DNA of 54,009 nt. Origin: DATBFG01 sp036558645 (GTDB lineage Bacteria > Acidobacteriota > Terriglobia > Terriglobales > Acidobacteriaceae). How positions within the stretch are numbered: position 1 is the first letter of the stretch; each line of letters starts with the position of its first letter. Positions 25,718 through 33,995 of this stretch are shown here, piece after piece. A model generated the notes under the pieces. The model was not told the DNA's origin. It made no database searches and saw only the letters and a program-made list of their open reading frames with translations. The translations under genes were made by a program, and so were the position numbers. The stretch covers positions 1 to 54,009 of the forward strand of contig DATBFG010000087.1 in assembly GCA_036558645.1 (NCBI GenBank). Direction: 5' to 3'.

Positions 25718-26592
25718 CGTTGCACCTCTTGCCTTCCGGAATACGCTGTCAGATCCGCGCGCAGACGGCCGTTGCTCTCTACCACCGCGCGGAAGATTCG
25801 GGTCCCGCCAACTTCACGTGCACGTATCACCTCACCCACCCGTCCCGATTCCAGGCAAATTACCGGCAGTGAAAGTTGCATCGCTGGAGCCTCGAGGATC
25901 AACTTGGCCTGCCTGCCGACCTGGGCCAACGCCGGTTCACGCCTCGCTCGCATCTGGGTTATGCCTTGATATGGCTCCGGCGCGTTGCTTCGCCATATGG
26001 TTTCCCACGTCGGCCATATCGGACGTGTCGATTTCAATGCCACCAAAAAACTTCCGCATGCCTTTCGATCGCTGCAACGCATCTGCAGCTCGAGACGTTC
26101 GCTGAGGTGGTTCCAGTCGCCGGATAGGATTTCGAGCGGCGGATGTTCGGCCGTCGACTCTGCGCCGGACCAGTCAAGCCATAGTGGATCAGGCACTCCC
26201 GGAGCGTTCCGGCTACGAAAATAGCTATCCACCGCCTTAAGGACATCTTGGGCAGAAATCGGAAAGGCTCGCCGCAAAACCACAATGCGCTCTGGAATGA
26301 TGACCTGCTCCATCAGCAGCGGATGCTCCTGCAAGCTCCGCTCGACCTGTGCGCCGCTGAGGACGCGCAGGCTGCCTGCCAGCGGCGCTCGTCCCAAGCT
26401 GATGGACTGCGCTTGCCTTCGCAATGCGGCGGATGCGTCGCGAGGCAGAAAATCCGCCAGCTGTACGGTAGGCGAAGTAGTTTCCGCATTGGTGAGCAAC
26501 CTGACCGGTCCAGCCGCTTCCCGGTTCTCCGCATTTGCGGATGCCCAGCATGCGATCACTACAAGCGCTAGTTTCCTCGCCCAGGCTGCCAC
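25714..26592 (-). CDS. flgA: FlgA, P-ring assembly chaperone
   Basis: The 292-residue protein has an N-terminal signal segment (LALVVIACWASANA) and, in the C-terminal half, the SAF-like/FlgA region (VGRQAKLILEAPAMQLSLPVICLESGRVGEVIRARE VGGTRIFRAVVE in two pieces). FlgA escorts FlgI to the peptidoglycan in the periplasm. The N-terminal half is longer than in enterobacterial FlgA (219 residues) and is weakly conserved. It overlaps flgH by 4 nt, and flgI, its client, follows. Confidence 0.85.
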   Translation of the reverse strand: MAAWARKLALVVIACWASANAENREAAGPVRLLTNAETTSPTVQLADFLPRDASAALRRQAQSISLGRAPLAGSLRVLSGAQVERSLQEHPLLMEQVIIPERIVVLRRAFPISAQDVLKAVDSYFRSRNAPGVPDPLWLDWSGAESTAEHPPLEILSGDWNHLSERLELQMRCSDRKACGSFLVALKSTRPIWPTWETIWRSNAPEPYQGITQMRARREPALAQVGRQAKLILEAPAMQLSLPVICLESGRVGEVIRAREVGGTRIFRAVVESNGRLRADLTAYSGRQEVQR

Positions 26593-26602
26593 TTGCTTCT
26601 CC

Positions 26603-27394
26603 TTAGCGGGCCAGATTGTTTATCTGCTGGAACATCTGGTCGGCGGCTTGCACTACCCGCGAATTCGATTCGTAGGACCGCTGCGCCAGAATCATCTGAA
26701 TAAATTCCTCCACCACATTCACATTCGATTGTTCGAGCATTCCTTGCTGAATGGTGCCCAGTCCCTCGCTGCCGCCCGGCGTACCCACGACCGGATCGCC
26801 CGAGGCCATCGTTTGCAGAAACAGATTCTTGCCGATGCTGTTCAGGCCTCCGGGATTGGGGAACAATGCCAGTTGCACGCTGCCTACTTGCTGCGCTGCG
26901 CTTTGTCCCGGCTGCGTCACACTCACCGTCCCATCGGAGCCGACCGTTATCGAGGTTGCTCCCGCGGGAACCGTGATCGAAGGTTCAATCGGGTCTCCAT
27001 CGGCAGTGACGACGTTGCCCTCGGAGTCAAGATGAAAGGCGCCACTTCGTGTGTAAGCGGTTTCGCCCGAGGGTAGCCTTACCTGGAAAAATCCCTGTCC
27101 TTGTACCACCAGATCCAGCGGATTCCCCGTGGTGCTGAAATCGCCCTGCAACTGCACGATCTCCGACGCGGCTGCGCGCGTGCCCAAGCCGATCTGCAGG
27201 CCGGCCGCAACCGTTGTCTGTTGCGTAGCGGCCGTACCCGGCATCACCAGATTCTGGTAAATCATGTCCTGAAACTGAATCCGCCGCCGCCGGAATCCCG
27301 CGGTACTCGAGTTGGCGAGGTTGTTGGCGATATTGTCCAGGTTCATCTGTTGCGCCATCATGCCGCTGGCTGCGGTGTAAAGGGATCGGAACAT
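26603..27394 (-). CDS. flgG: FlgG, distal rod protein
   Basis: The 263-residue protein has the canonical N-terminus MFRSLYTAASGMMAQQMNLDNIANNLANSSTAGFRRRRIQF and C-terminus GMLEQSNVNVVEEFIQMILAQRSYESNSRVVQAADQMFQQINNL. The central DPIEPSITVPAGATSITVGSDGTVSV is the FlgG/FlgF core. The ribosome site AGAGGAGA precedes the ATG. It forms the outer part of the drive shaft that the P and L rings surround. Confidence 0.96.
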   Translation of the reverse strand: MFRSLYTAASGMMAQQMNLDNIANNLANSSTAGFRRRRIQFQDMIYQNLVMPGTAATQQTTVAAGLQIGLGTRAAASEIVQLQGDFSTTGNPLDLVVQGQGFFQVRLPSGETAYTRSGAFHLDSEGNVVTADGDPIEPSITVPAGATSITVGSDGTVSVTQPGQSAAQQVGSVQLALFPNPGGLNSIGKNLFLQTMASGDPVVGTPGGSEGLGTIQQGMLEQSNVNVVEEFIQMILAQRSYESNSRVVQAADQMFQQINNLAR

Positions 27395-27417
27395 AAGCGT
27401 TCTCCTCTGGAAATCTT

Positions 27418-28152
27418 CTATATCTTCGCCAGATCGTTGGCTGCGATACGGTTCAGCTCGGAGTGAAACATCGACATGGCACGCTGCAGCATCTCCGCGT
27501 GCCGCTGGACCGCGATCAGGTTCATCATTCCCGTTACCGGGCTCACATTCGACGACTCGAGCATTCCCTGCCGCACATTGGCATCGGTCGCTGCATGTGC
27601 CGATGTTCCTTCCGCCGCGTAATAGGATTGGCCGATAGGAAAAAGTCCAGCACTGGATGGAAAATCGACAACGCGTAGCTTGCCGAATACGACGCCCCGG
27701 CTGGACAGGGTTCCATCCGCGCTCACGCTTACCGGGCCGGCGGGAACCGTGATCTTCCCCTGCTGGCCGAGAACGGAATCACCTTGCGCGGTTACCAGTA
27801 CTCCTTGCGGAGAAAGCTGAAAATTACCATTGCGTGTGTAGCGAACTCCTGCCGGCGTATCCACCGCGAAAAATCCGCTTCCCTCGAGGGCCAGGTCCAG
27901 CGGATTTCCCGTGCGCTCCAGATTTCCTGCGCTGAAATCCAGCCGGCTTCCTCCGATGACATTGAAGTCGTTGACCGCGCGGTTCAGTTCGGCCATCGGG
28001 CCTCCGGTCAGACTGCTGACCAGCGATCGGAACGTTGGCTCCTGCCCGCGATAGCCGGTCGTATTCACGTTCGCCAGATTATTGGCTACCAGGTCGAGCG
28101 CCTGGGTCCGGGCCAGTAGTCCAGCACAGGCGGCGTAGTATCCACTGTCCAT
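27418..28152 (-). CDS. flgF: FlgF, proximal rod protein
   Basis: The 244-residue protein has the axial motif MDSGYYAACAGLLARTQALDLVANNLANVNTTGYRGQ and, near the C-terminus, GMLESSNVSPVTGMMNLIAVQRHAEMLQRAMSMFHSELNRIA. GNPLDLALEGSGFFAV is the shared FlgF/FlgG core. The ATG is preceded by GGGAGA at 8 nt. It lies directly upstream of flgG (23 bp), the usual flgF-flgG pairing. The 99 bp between it and the MshEN-like gene has no obvious promoter. Confidence 0.92.
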   Translation of the reverse strand: MDSGYYAACAGLLARTQALDLVANNLANVNTTGYRGQEPTFRSLVSSLTGGPMAELNRAVNDFNVIGGSRLDFSAGNLERTGNPLDLALEGSGFFAVDTPAGVRYTRNGNFQLSPQGVLVTAQGDSVLGQQGKITVPAGPVSVSADGTLSSRGVVFGKLRVVDFPSSAGLFPIGQSYYAAEGTSAHAATDANVRQGMLESSNVSPVTGMMNLIAVQRHAEMLQRAMSMFHSELNRIAANDLAKI

Positions 28153-28251
28153 CTAGGTTTTCTCCCAACAAGTCAGCAATGCTGCACTTGACTCTCCAAC
28201 CGTCGTGGCTATGTCCAATCCAAAAGCGCTTTCATTGCAAACGTTTTCGAA

Positions 28252-29292
28252 TCACCAGGACGTCGACTTTCGCGCAGGCGGAAAATGCTGCCGGGAGGCC
28301 ACGAGTTCACCCGGCAAACTCTGCCGCGGGATGTCTTCGTACGCTTCATCCGCAATGGCCGATTCTCGGCCGAATTGTCGTGCCGCATACCGCGGCCGAA
28401 TACGCTCTCCTTCTTGTGCCAGGTGCTTTTCTGTTAGGGCCGGATCGCGGCGAAGAAACAAGAGGTCGGTGGCCGGCTTACCGCGCGTCAAGATGCGTGA
28501 CCATACGTAGTCGCCACAAGAAGCTAGGCGTACCGCCTCGCCGCGGACCCGCGCCACGTAAGCGCACAGGATGTGCGCGGTCTCGCTTTCCCCGCTGGCG
28601 GTCTCGAAAACCAACTCTGATGCGCGCGTCGCCTCTCCCAGGCGCGCCAGCCGTTGATCCATCGCGCTGCTCTCGAGCAGGCATGCTTCCGTTTTGCAAT
28701 CGAGCATCTGCTCGATGGCATGTAGAGCGGAGTAGTCGACATCGCCGCTGAAAGCAACATAAAGCGCACGTCGCGCGGATACGAATTTCACCGGTAGCAT
28801 GCGCGAGCTCTCGAGCAGACGGTATGGAATATTCCAATTCGAGAGTGGCTGTCCCGACAGCCGTGCGGGAAGCACTGGGCACGCCCACTGCACGCTGAGC
28901 GCGGTTATGACCTGCTGCTCGGTGACATAACCTAGCCACTCGAGCCACTCTCCAAGCCTGCCGTTTCCCGAAGCCTGTTGCGCAGCCAGCCCGCGCCGAA
29001 GCTGGTCCTCCGTGAGCTGGCCACGCGAGAGCAGCAGAAGCCCGAGTGGCACACGATGGTGAGCCGGCCGCCTCGTTCCCGACACTCGCAGCAGTCGCTC
29101 CAGGCTGATCCGCACGGCCGTCTCTAAGCACGATGCGCCACAGTACCAGCGGTTTTCAAAGCGCGTTCCGTTTCGCACCAGACGCCAGCGCTTCGGGTGC
29201 GTGGCGCATTCCGTACCGGAGCAACGCGTTACAATTGCGTTCCAGCGCTTGGCGCCTTGCTGGCCCAGCATGACGACTCTTTCGAATCTCAT
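28252..29292 (-). CDS. Stand-alone MshEN-like protein with an N-terminal Cys motif, in the flagellar operon
   Basis: The 346-residue protein has no ATPase. Residues about 80-205 carry two copies of the MshEN/GspE-N pattern L-G-x3-L-x3-G-x6-L-x3-L-x2-Q: PLGLLLLSRGQLTEDQLRRG through Q105, and RLGEWLEWLGYVTEQQVITA through Q135. In MshE-type ATPases this module binds cyclic-di-GMP. The N-terminus has C24-x4-C29 and C51-x3-C55 in a CSGTECATH and WYCGASC context, a possible zinc site. The C-terminal third is polar and Arg-rich. It starts 4 bp after the fliY/fliN-like stop and precedes flgF, so it is co-transcribed with motor genes. A cyclic-di-GMP sensor for the flagellum is inference. Confidence 0.7.
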   Translation of the reverse strand: MRFERVVMLGQQGAKRWNAIVTRCSGTECATHPKRWRLVRNGTRFENRWYCGASCLETAVRISLERLLRVSGTRRPAHHRVPLGLLLLSRGQLTEDQLRRGLAAQQASGNGRLGEWLEWLGYVTEQQVITALSVQWACPVLPARLSGQPLSNWNIPYRLLESSRMLPVKFVSARRALYVAFSGDVDYSALHAIEQMLDCKTEACLLESSAMDQRLARLGEATRASELVFETASGESETAHILCAYVARVRGEAVRLASCGDYVWSRILTRGKPATDLLFLRRDPALTEKHLAQEGERIRPRYAARQFGRESAIADEAYEDIPRQSLPGELVASRQHFPPARKSTSW

Positions 29293-29296
29293 CTGC

Positions 29297-30124
29297 TCAT
29301 CTTCCTTCCGTCAGCCCTGTCGCGGGCGGGGAGACAATTTCGGTAATCCGGAGACCATAGTTGCCTTCCACCACGACGACCTCTCCGCGCGCGATCAACT
29401 TTCCATCGAGCAGCAGGTCCGCAGGCTCCTCCAGCTGGCGGTCGAGTTCAACCACCGAACCGGAGCCAAGCTCCAGGATTTCGCGCAAAAGCATTCGTCG
29501 CCCGCCGAAGCGCAAGCTCACATCGAGCTCGAGGTCCATCAGTAACTCAAATTTTCCTTCTGCCACAGGCGAAGCCTGAGTCGCTTCTGCTTTCGACAGC
29601 GCTGCGGGGATACGCAAACTGGCGAGCAATGCTGCGCTCAACTGCCATGCAATTCTGGCTCCGCAGGCGGCACCCTCGACTGAGCTCCATTCCCCTTCCG
29701 CCGCCGCGGGCCACGAGGCAGCTGCGCTGGCTTCGGTCCGTAGCTGGATCTCACCCCATCGAGGCTTCGCCGCCGTAACCACGTGTCCGGTAACCTGTCG
29801 GATCAGTTCCAGCGCCGCTTCCTGGTGTTCCGGCTTGTACTCGACTGCTCCATCCTGTGGTTCTCCGAGCAACAGCTGGGCCAGCGAGACCACGGATGGC
29901 CTCGAAAGCCGAAGCATCATTTCGCCACGCATGGAACCCGACGTCGCGATAAGAAGGTGAAGGTCCTCTGCGACTGCACTCGGCGGCGTTTCGAAGGAGC
30001 ATGTCAGCGCGCAGGATTTTCCCGCAATCTGGCTGCATACCTCGGTCAAGCTTGCTGTCCAGAGTGCGATGAATTCGCGCGCCTCCTCCATCTGTGGAGT
30101 TGGTGCTGCAGGCCGATCCGTCAT
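29297..30124 (-). CDS. FliN/FliY-like C-ring switch protein (long form)
   Basis: A 275-residue protein starting MTDRPAAPTPQMEEAREFIA; the ATG overlaps the fliM stop (ATGA at 30121-30124), which outweighs a longer frame upstream. The C-terminal 80 residues are a SpoA/FliN domain (LLMDLELDVSLRFGGRRMLLREILELGSGSVVELDR). The N-terminal 170 residues resemble a CheC/FliM-like module, as in FliY, but the phosphatase E-x2-N motif is not evident (E-L-I-R in its expected place), so CheY-P phosphatase activity is doubtful. A second, short FliN is encoded at 37158-37430, so the C-ring has two SpoA partners for FliM. Confidence 0.85.
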   Translation of the reverse strand: MTDRPAAPTPQMEEAREFIALWTASLTEVCSQIAGKSCALTCSFETPPSAVAEDLHLLIATSGSMRGEMMLRLSRPSVVSLAQLLLGEPQDGAVEYKPEHQEAALELIRQVTGHVVTAAKPRWGEIQLRTEASAAASWPAAAEGEWSSVEGAACGARIAWQLSAALLASLRIPAALSKAEATQASPVAEGKFELLMDLELDVSLRFGGRRMLLREILELGSGSVVELDRQLEEPADLLLDGKLIARGEVVVVEGNYGLRITEIVSPPATGLTEGR

Positions 30125-31089
30125 AGCCTGGGTCTCCTTTCGGACTGTGATTGCTCGATCCGTCGCAGCACTTGGGAGACGCGCCATGCACCGCGTCGCC
30201 CGACCATCGCGTGAAACAGTTCTTTCCCCGCAATCACCAGCGATGCCGGCTCATCCACCCGCTTCGTCAACATCAGGAGGTTGCCCGGCTTGAGTTCCAG
30301 CAACTGGCGGGTCGAAACCGGAGTCGTTCCGGTGCCGAGCTCGACACGGAACGGACTCTCCATCAATCGCGCCCGTAGCCGCTGGTTGAAGTCGACGTGC
30401 AGCCGCGGCTTGGGACGAACCCAAGTCGAGGTAATCTTGTGCAGCAAGGCGCTTGAGGCGAGCGCCGGAACCGCGAGATTCAGGGTGCCCCGGCTCTCGT
30501 TCACGATAATTTCGAAACTCAATGAAAGCGTCTTTTCTTCGAGCGGCATCAGGCGCTGTACTTCCTGCGGGCGCTGCCGCGATTCGAATTGGAACTCGAT
30601 CGCCAATGCCTGCCACGCACTCTCCAGCTCGTGCAGAACCAGCCGCAAACAAGTTTCAAGAATTTGCTCCTCGACCTCGGTCATCTCTCGCGTGGGCAAC
30701 TCTCCTTTGCCTTCCCCTCCGAGCAGGACATCCAGCAGCGGATAAGCAACCGCCAGGTCGACATAAAGCAAGGCAGTTGCGCCAATCGGTGCCAGCTTGC
30801 ACGAAGCCATGTAGGTGACCTCAGGAATGCCCTGCAGGAATTCGCCGTAGGGAAGATATTCGGCGGAAACCAGCTTGGCTTCGAAGCCAATGCGCAGGTA
30901 AGCCCCTAATACGTGGGTCAACTTGCGCGCGAAGCCTTCGTGCAGCAAAGTGATCGACTGCATCTGGTCGCGCCCGATCTGACCGGCCAGGCGCGCATCC
31001 CAACGCACCACGTTCGAGACACCCGCGCTCGATCCTCGCGCCGCCCTTACCAGGTTGTCGATTTGCTCCTGATTGAGAACCTTGTCCAT
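30121..31089 (-). CDS. fliM: FliM, flagellar motor switch protein
   Basis: The 322-residue protein starts MDKVLNQEQIDNLVRAARG, where LNQEQIDNL matches the CheY-P-binding EIDALL peptide of FliM. The middle domain includes YLRIGFEAKLVSAEYLPYGEF and LLDVLLGGEGKGELPTREMTEVE (the GGxG loop contacting FliG). The C-terminal SpoA domain ends the protein (VELGTGTTPVSTRQLLELKPGNLLML). It is encoded after fliA rather than next to fliL, an unusual place; fliL-fliM-fliN is the common order. The overlap with the FliY-like gene implies stoichiometric synthesis. Confidence 0.95.
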   Translation of the reverse strand: MDKVLNQEQIDNLVRAARGSSAGVSNVVRWDARLAGQIGRDQMQSITLLHEGFARKLTHVLGAYLRIGFEAKLVSAEYLPYGEFLQGIPEVTYMASCKLAPIGATALLYVDLAVAYPLLDVLLGGEGKGELPTREMTEVEEQILETCLRLVLHELESAWQALAIEFQFESRQRPQEVQRLMPLEEKTLSLSFEIIVNESRGTLNLAVPALASSALLHKITSTWVRPKPRLHVDFNQRLRARLMESPFRVELGTGTTPVSTRQLLELKPGNLLMLTKRVDEPASLVIAGKELFHAMVGRRGAWRVSQVLRRIEQSQSERRPRL

Positions 31090-31124
31090 ATTTCTTTCCT
31101 ATCCATGCCTTCCTATCCTTGAGC

Positions 31125-31913
31125 TCAGCGTTTGCCGCCCGCCCCGGCCGCCTGTGCCTGCGCGGGCGCCTGTCGATGCTCCGCCAGTTGCGCCCGCAAA
31201 CGGAGAATGGCCATGGAATGAATTTGCGACACACGCGATTCGCCTACTCCCAGAACTTCTCCAACTTCCTTCATGGTCAGCTCTTCGTAGTAGTAAAGCG
31301 CCAGTACCTGGCGTTCCTTCTCCGGCAGCCCGCTGATCGCTTTGGCCAATACCTGCTTCATCTCCGAACGCAGGCAGAGGAACAGTGGTGTCTCCTCGGG
31401 ATCGTCAGGAAGGTACTCACAGAGATCTTCCTCGCGTCCGTCGCGTGGAGACGCTACCCGCAGGCTTCCGATTTCGAGCCCATTGATTTCGTTCAGCAAG
31501 TGCTGCAGCCCGGTAAGATCCATCCCCAGCTCTGCCGCCAACTCGGGCTCGCTCGGATTTCGCCCCAAATGAAGCCGCAGCTTGTTGTGTGCTTCCTCCA
31601 GCCGCCGCGCCTTGCGCCGTAGCTCTCGCGGACTCCAGTCGAGTTCGCGCAGGCTGTCGAGAATGGCTCCCCGGATACGGAACTTGGCGTAGGACGCAAA
31701 CTGCACCTGCTTGGCACGATCGAACTTGTGGACGGCGTCGATCAGGCCGAGCACCCCGGCGTGTACCAGGTCTTCGAGAGGCACATGACGGGGCAGCCGC
31801 TCGTGAATGCGGCGGGCGATATAGTGGACCTGCGGCAGCTGTTCCAGGATGAGCCGTTCTTCTTCGTTGTGCCCCTGGTCCACGCTGTAGAACGTCTTGC
31901 CTGAATCCATCAT
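31125..31913 (-). CDS. fliA: FliA, sigma-28 factor for late flagellar genes
   Basis: A 262-residue group-3 sigma factor: region 2 (LEDLVHAGVLGLIDAVHKFD, then FASYAKFRIRGAILDSLRELDWSPRELRRKAR), region 3 and region 4 (ALYYYEELTMKEVGEVLGVGESRVSQIHSMAILRLRAQL). FASYAKFRIRGAILDSLR is the FliA/WhiG signature. Two adjacent ATGs (31913, 31910) follow GGGAG at 8 nt; a GTG at 31946, overlapping the flhA stop, is the alternative. The C-terminal tail is Ala/Gln-rich. FlgM, its inhibitor, and a matching promoter lie 8 kb downstream in the same block. The usual flhF and flhG genes are absent between flhA and fliA. Confidence 0.92.
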   Translation of the reverse strand: MMDSGKTFYSVDQGHNEEERLILEQLPQVHYIARRIHERLPRHVPLEDLVHAGVLGLIDAVHKFDRAKQVQFASYAKFRIRGAILDSLRELDWSPRELRRKARRLEEAHNKLRLHLGRNPSEPELAAELGMDLTGLQHLLNEINGLEIGSLRVASPRDGREEDLCEYLPDDPEETPLFLCLRSEMKQVLAKAISGLPEKERQVLALYYYEELTMKEVGEVLGVGESRVSQIHSMAILRLRAQLAEHRQAPAQAQAAGAGGKR

Positions 31914-31946
31914 GACCTCATCTCCCATTTCCTTCGTGACGGCCAC

Positions 31947-33992
31947 TCATGGCAAAGTCGCCACCGACTGCACCGGCACGACTGGCGGAATCTCGGCCGG
32001 CGAGAGCACCACCAGCTTGGGCACAAACGGCTCCAGCAATCGCTTGAGGTGAAAACGAGCCGGCGTGGCACAAAGCACTACCGGGCTGGCCACGGTCACT
32101 TGTTCGCCAGCCAAACGCCGCAAGCCTTCGAGAAGCTGCCGTACGAACGACGGCTGCAACCCCGCACTCGGCGCAGCCGCCTGCGGATTGAACGCGCGGC
32201 TCAACTGTTCCTCCATCTCGCCTGCGAGCGTCACCACCTTCAGTGCGCCATCCTGGCCAAGCAGCGGATGCACCAGTGCGCGACCCAGGGCTTGCCGCGA
32301 CGCTTCTACCAACAGCACCGGGTGCTTGGTTGCCGCTGCCGTGTCGAGCAGCGTCTCCAGAATCGTCGGAAGGTCACGGATGGAAACCTGCTCGCGCAAC
32401 AGCTGCTGCAATACCTTCTGCACTTCACCCAGGCTCAGCAGCTTGGGAACCAGCTCTTCGACCAACTTGGGATGGCTCTCCGACAGCCGGTCGAGCAGGC
32501 GCTTCGTTTCTTGCCGCGTCAGAAGCTCAGAGGCGTGCTGCTTGATGACTTCCGCCAGATGCGTCGCCAGAACCGACGTCTGATCGACCACCGCGTAACC
32601 CGCCGCCAATGCCTGGTTTTGCAGCGATGGTTCAATCCATAGCGCTGCAACACCGAATGCCGGCTCGCGCGTTGGCGTCCCTGTCAGCGCTGGTGCTGAC
32701 ACCTCGGAGCTAATCGCGAGTAGATCGTCGAAGTGCATCTCCCAGCGCGCGACTTCGACTCCGCGCAATGAGATCACGTACTCCTTCGCCTTAAAGCGGG
32801 CATTATCGGTGATGTGGATAGAAGGGACGATGAATCCCAATTGCACCGCCAGATTGCTGCGCAGCGCGCGGACGCGGGCCAGCAACTGCCCACCTTGCTG
32901 GTTGTCGACCAGCCTCACTAGTCCATATCCCACCTCGAGGCTCAACTCGTCGAGTTTGAGCAAGTCTTCCAGAGACTCCGCGGCAGGCTTCTTCTCCTCG
33001 AGAGCAGCGGCAGCTTTCTTCGCGGGATGAGGCGCACGCCACGCCAGAGCCCCGGCCATCGCCGCCAGCAACAGGAAGGAAAGCTTGGGCAGGCCGGGAA
33101 TCGCCGCAAGCGCGAGCATCACCGCCGCCGCCAAAAAGAGCGGACGTCGCGCCAGCAGCTGTTTTCCGATATCAGAGGAGAGGCTTGCGCCCGAGGAGGC
33201 GCGCGTGACCACCATGCCACCAGCCATCGAAACCAGCAGGGATGGGATCATGGTGACCAGCCCGTCCCCTACCGTGAGCACGGTGTAAGTCTTGAGCGCT
33301 TCGCGAAAGGGGATATCGAGTTGGAAGACGCCGATCAAAAAACCGGCGACGATGTTGACGGCTGTAATCAGAATCGTCGCCAGAGCGTCGCGCTGATTAA
33401 ATCGGGCCGCGCCATCCATGGCACCGTAGAACTCGGCTTCGTGCGCAATCTGCTCGCGCCGCGCGCGAGCCTCCGCCTCGTCAATGATGCCGGCATTCAA
33501 ATCGGCATCGATGGCCATTTGTTTGCCCGGCAACGCGTCCAGGGTGAAGCGCGCAGTGACCTCCGCTGTGCGCACGGCTCCGTGGCTGACGACGATGTAC
33601 TGAATCGCAATCAGCGCGATGAACAAGACGAAGCCAACGACGTAATTGCCGCCGACCACGAACTGTCCGAAGGCTTCAATGACCCGCCCCGCCGCTGCGG
33701 CGCCTTCGTTTCCATGCAGCAGAATGCGGCGGCTTGAGGCCAGGTTGAGCGCGAGGCGCAACAATGTGAGCAGCAAAAGGAGGCTGGGAAAGACGGAGAA
33801 TTGGGCTGGTCGCAGAATGTGTATAGCAGACAGAAGCACGAGCACCGAGGCCGTGATACTCGCCGCCAGCAGCAGATCCAGCAACAGCGACGGCAGCGGC
33901 ACCAGCATGACGAACACCATGCTGACCGCCCCGATCGGCACAATCCACTCGACTGCGGAGCTGCGTTCCAGCGACTTCTGTACTTCTGCCAT
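31947..33992 (-). CDS. flhA: FlhA, export gate protein
   Basis: The 681-residue protein has about eight membrane helices in the first half (IVPIGAVSMVFVMLVPLPSLLLDLLLAASI and others). The FHIPEP cytoplasmic loop motif is present as VTARFTLDALPGKQMAIDADLNAGIIDEAEARARR. The soluble C-terminal ring domain follows (VVDQTSVLATHLAEVIKQHASELLTRQE, the FlhA-C signature). FlhA uses the proton gradient to open the gate and docks substrate-chaperone complexes. Slightly shorter than the usual 690-700 residues. It follows flhB by 3 bp and precedes fliA. Confidence 0.97.
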   Translation of the reverse strand: MAEVQKSLERSSAVEWIVPIGAVSMVFVMLVPLPSLLLDLLLAASITASVLVLLSAIHILRPAQFSVFPSLLLLLTLLRLALNLASSRRILLHGNEGAAAAGRVIEAFGQFVVGGNYVVGFVLFIALIAIQYIVVSHGAVRTAEVTARFTLDALPGKQMAIDADLNAGIIDEAEARARREQIAHEAEFYGAMDGAARFNQRDALATILITAVNIVAGFLIGVFQLDIPFREALKTYTVLTVGDGLVTMIPSLLVSMAGGMVVTRASSGASLSSDIGKQLLARRPLFLAAAVMLALAAIPGLPKLSFLLLAAMAGALAWRAPHPAKKAAAALEEKKPAAESLEDLLKLDELSLEVGYGLVRLVDNQQGGQLLARVRALRSNLAVQLGFIVPSIHITDNARFKAKEYVISLRGVEVARWEMHFDDLLAISSEVSAPALTGTPTREPAFGVAALWIEPSLQNQALAAGYAVVDQTSVLATHLAEVIKQHASELLTRQETKRLLDRLSESHPKLVEELVPKLLSLGEVQKVLQQLLREQVSIRDLPTILETLLDTAAATKHPVLLVEASRQALGRALVHPLLGQDGALKVVTLAGEMEEQLSRAFNPQAAAPSAGLQPSFVRQLLEGLRRLAGEQVTVASPVVLCATPARFHLKRLLEPFVPKLVVLSPAEIPPVVPVQSVATLP

Positions 33993-33995
33993 GGC

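Noticed and set aside
33027..33737. 236-codon plus-strand frame
   Set aside because: Antisense to flhA, His/Arg/Gln-rich shadow.
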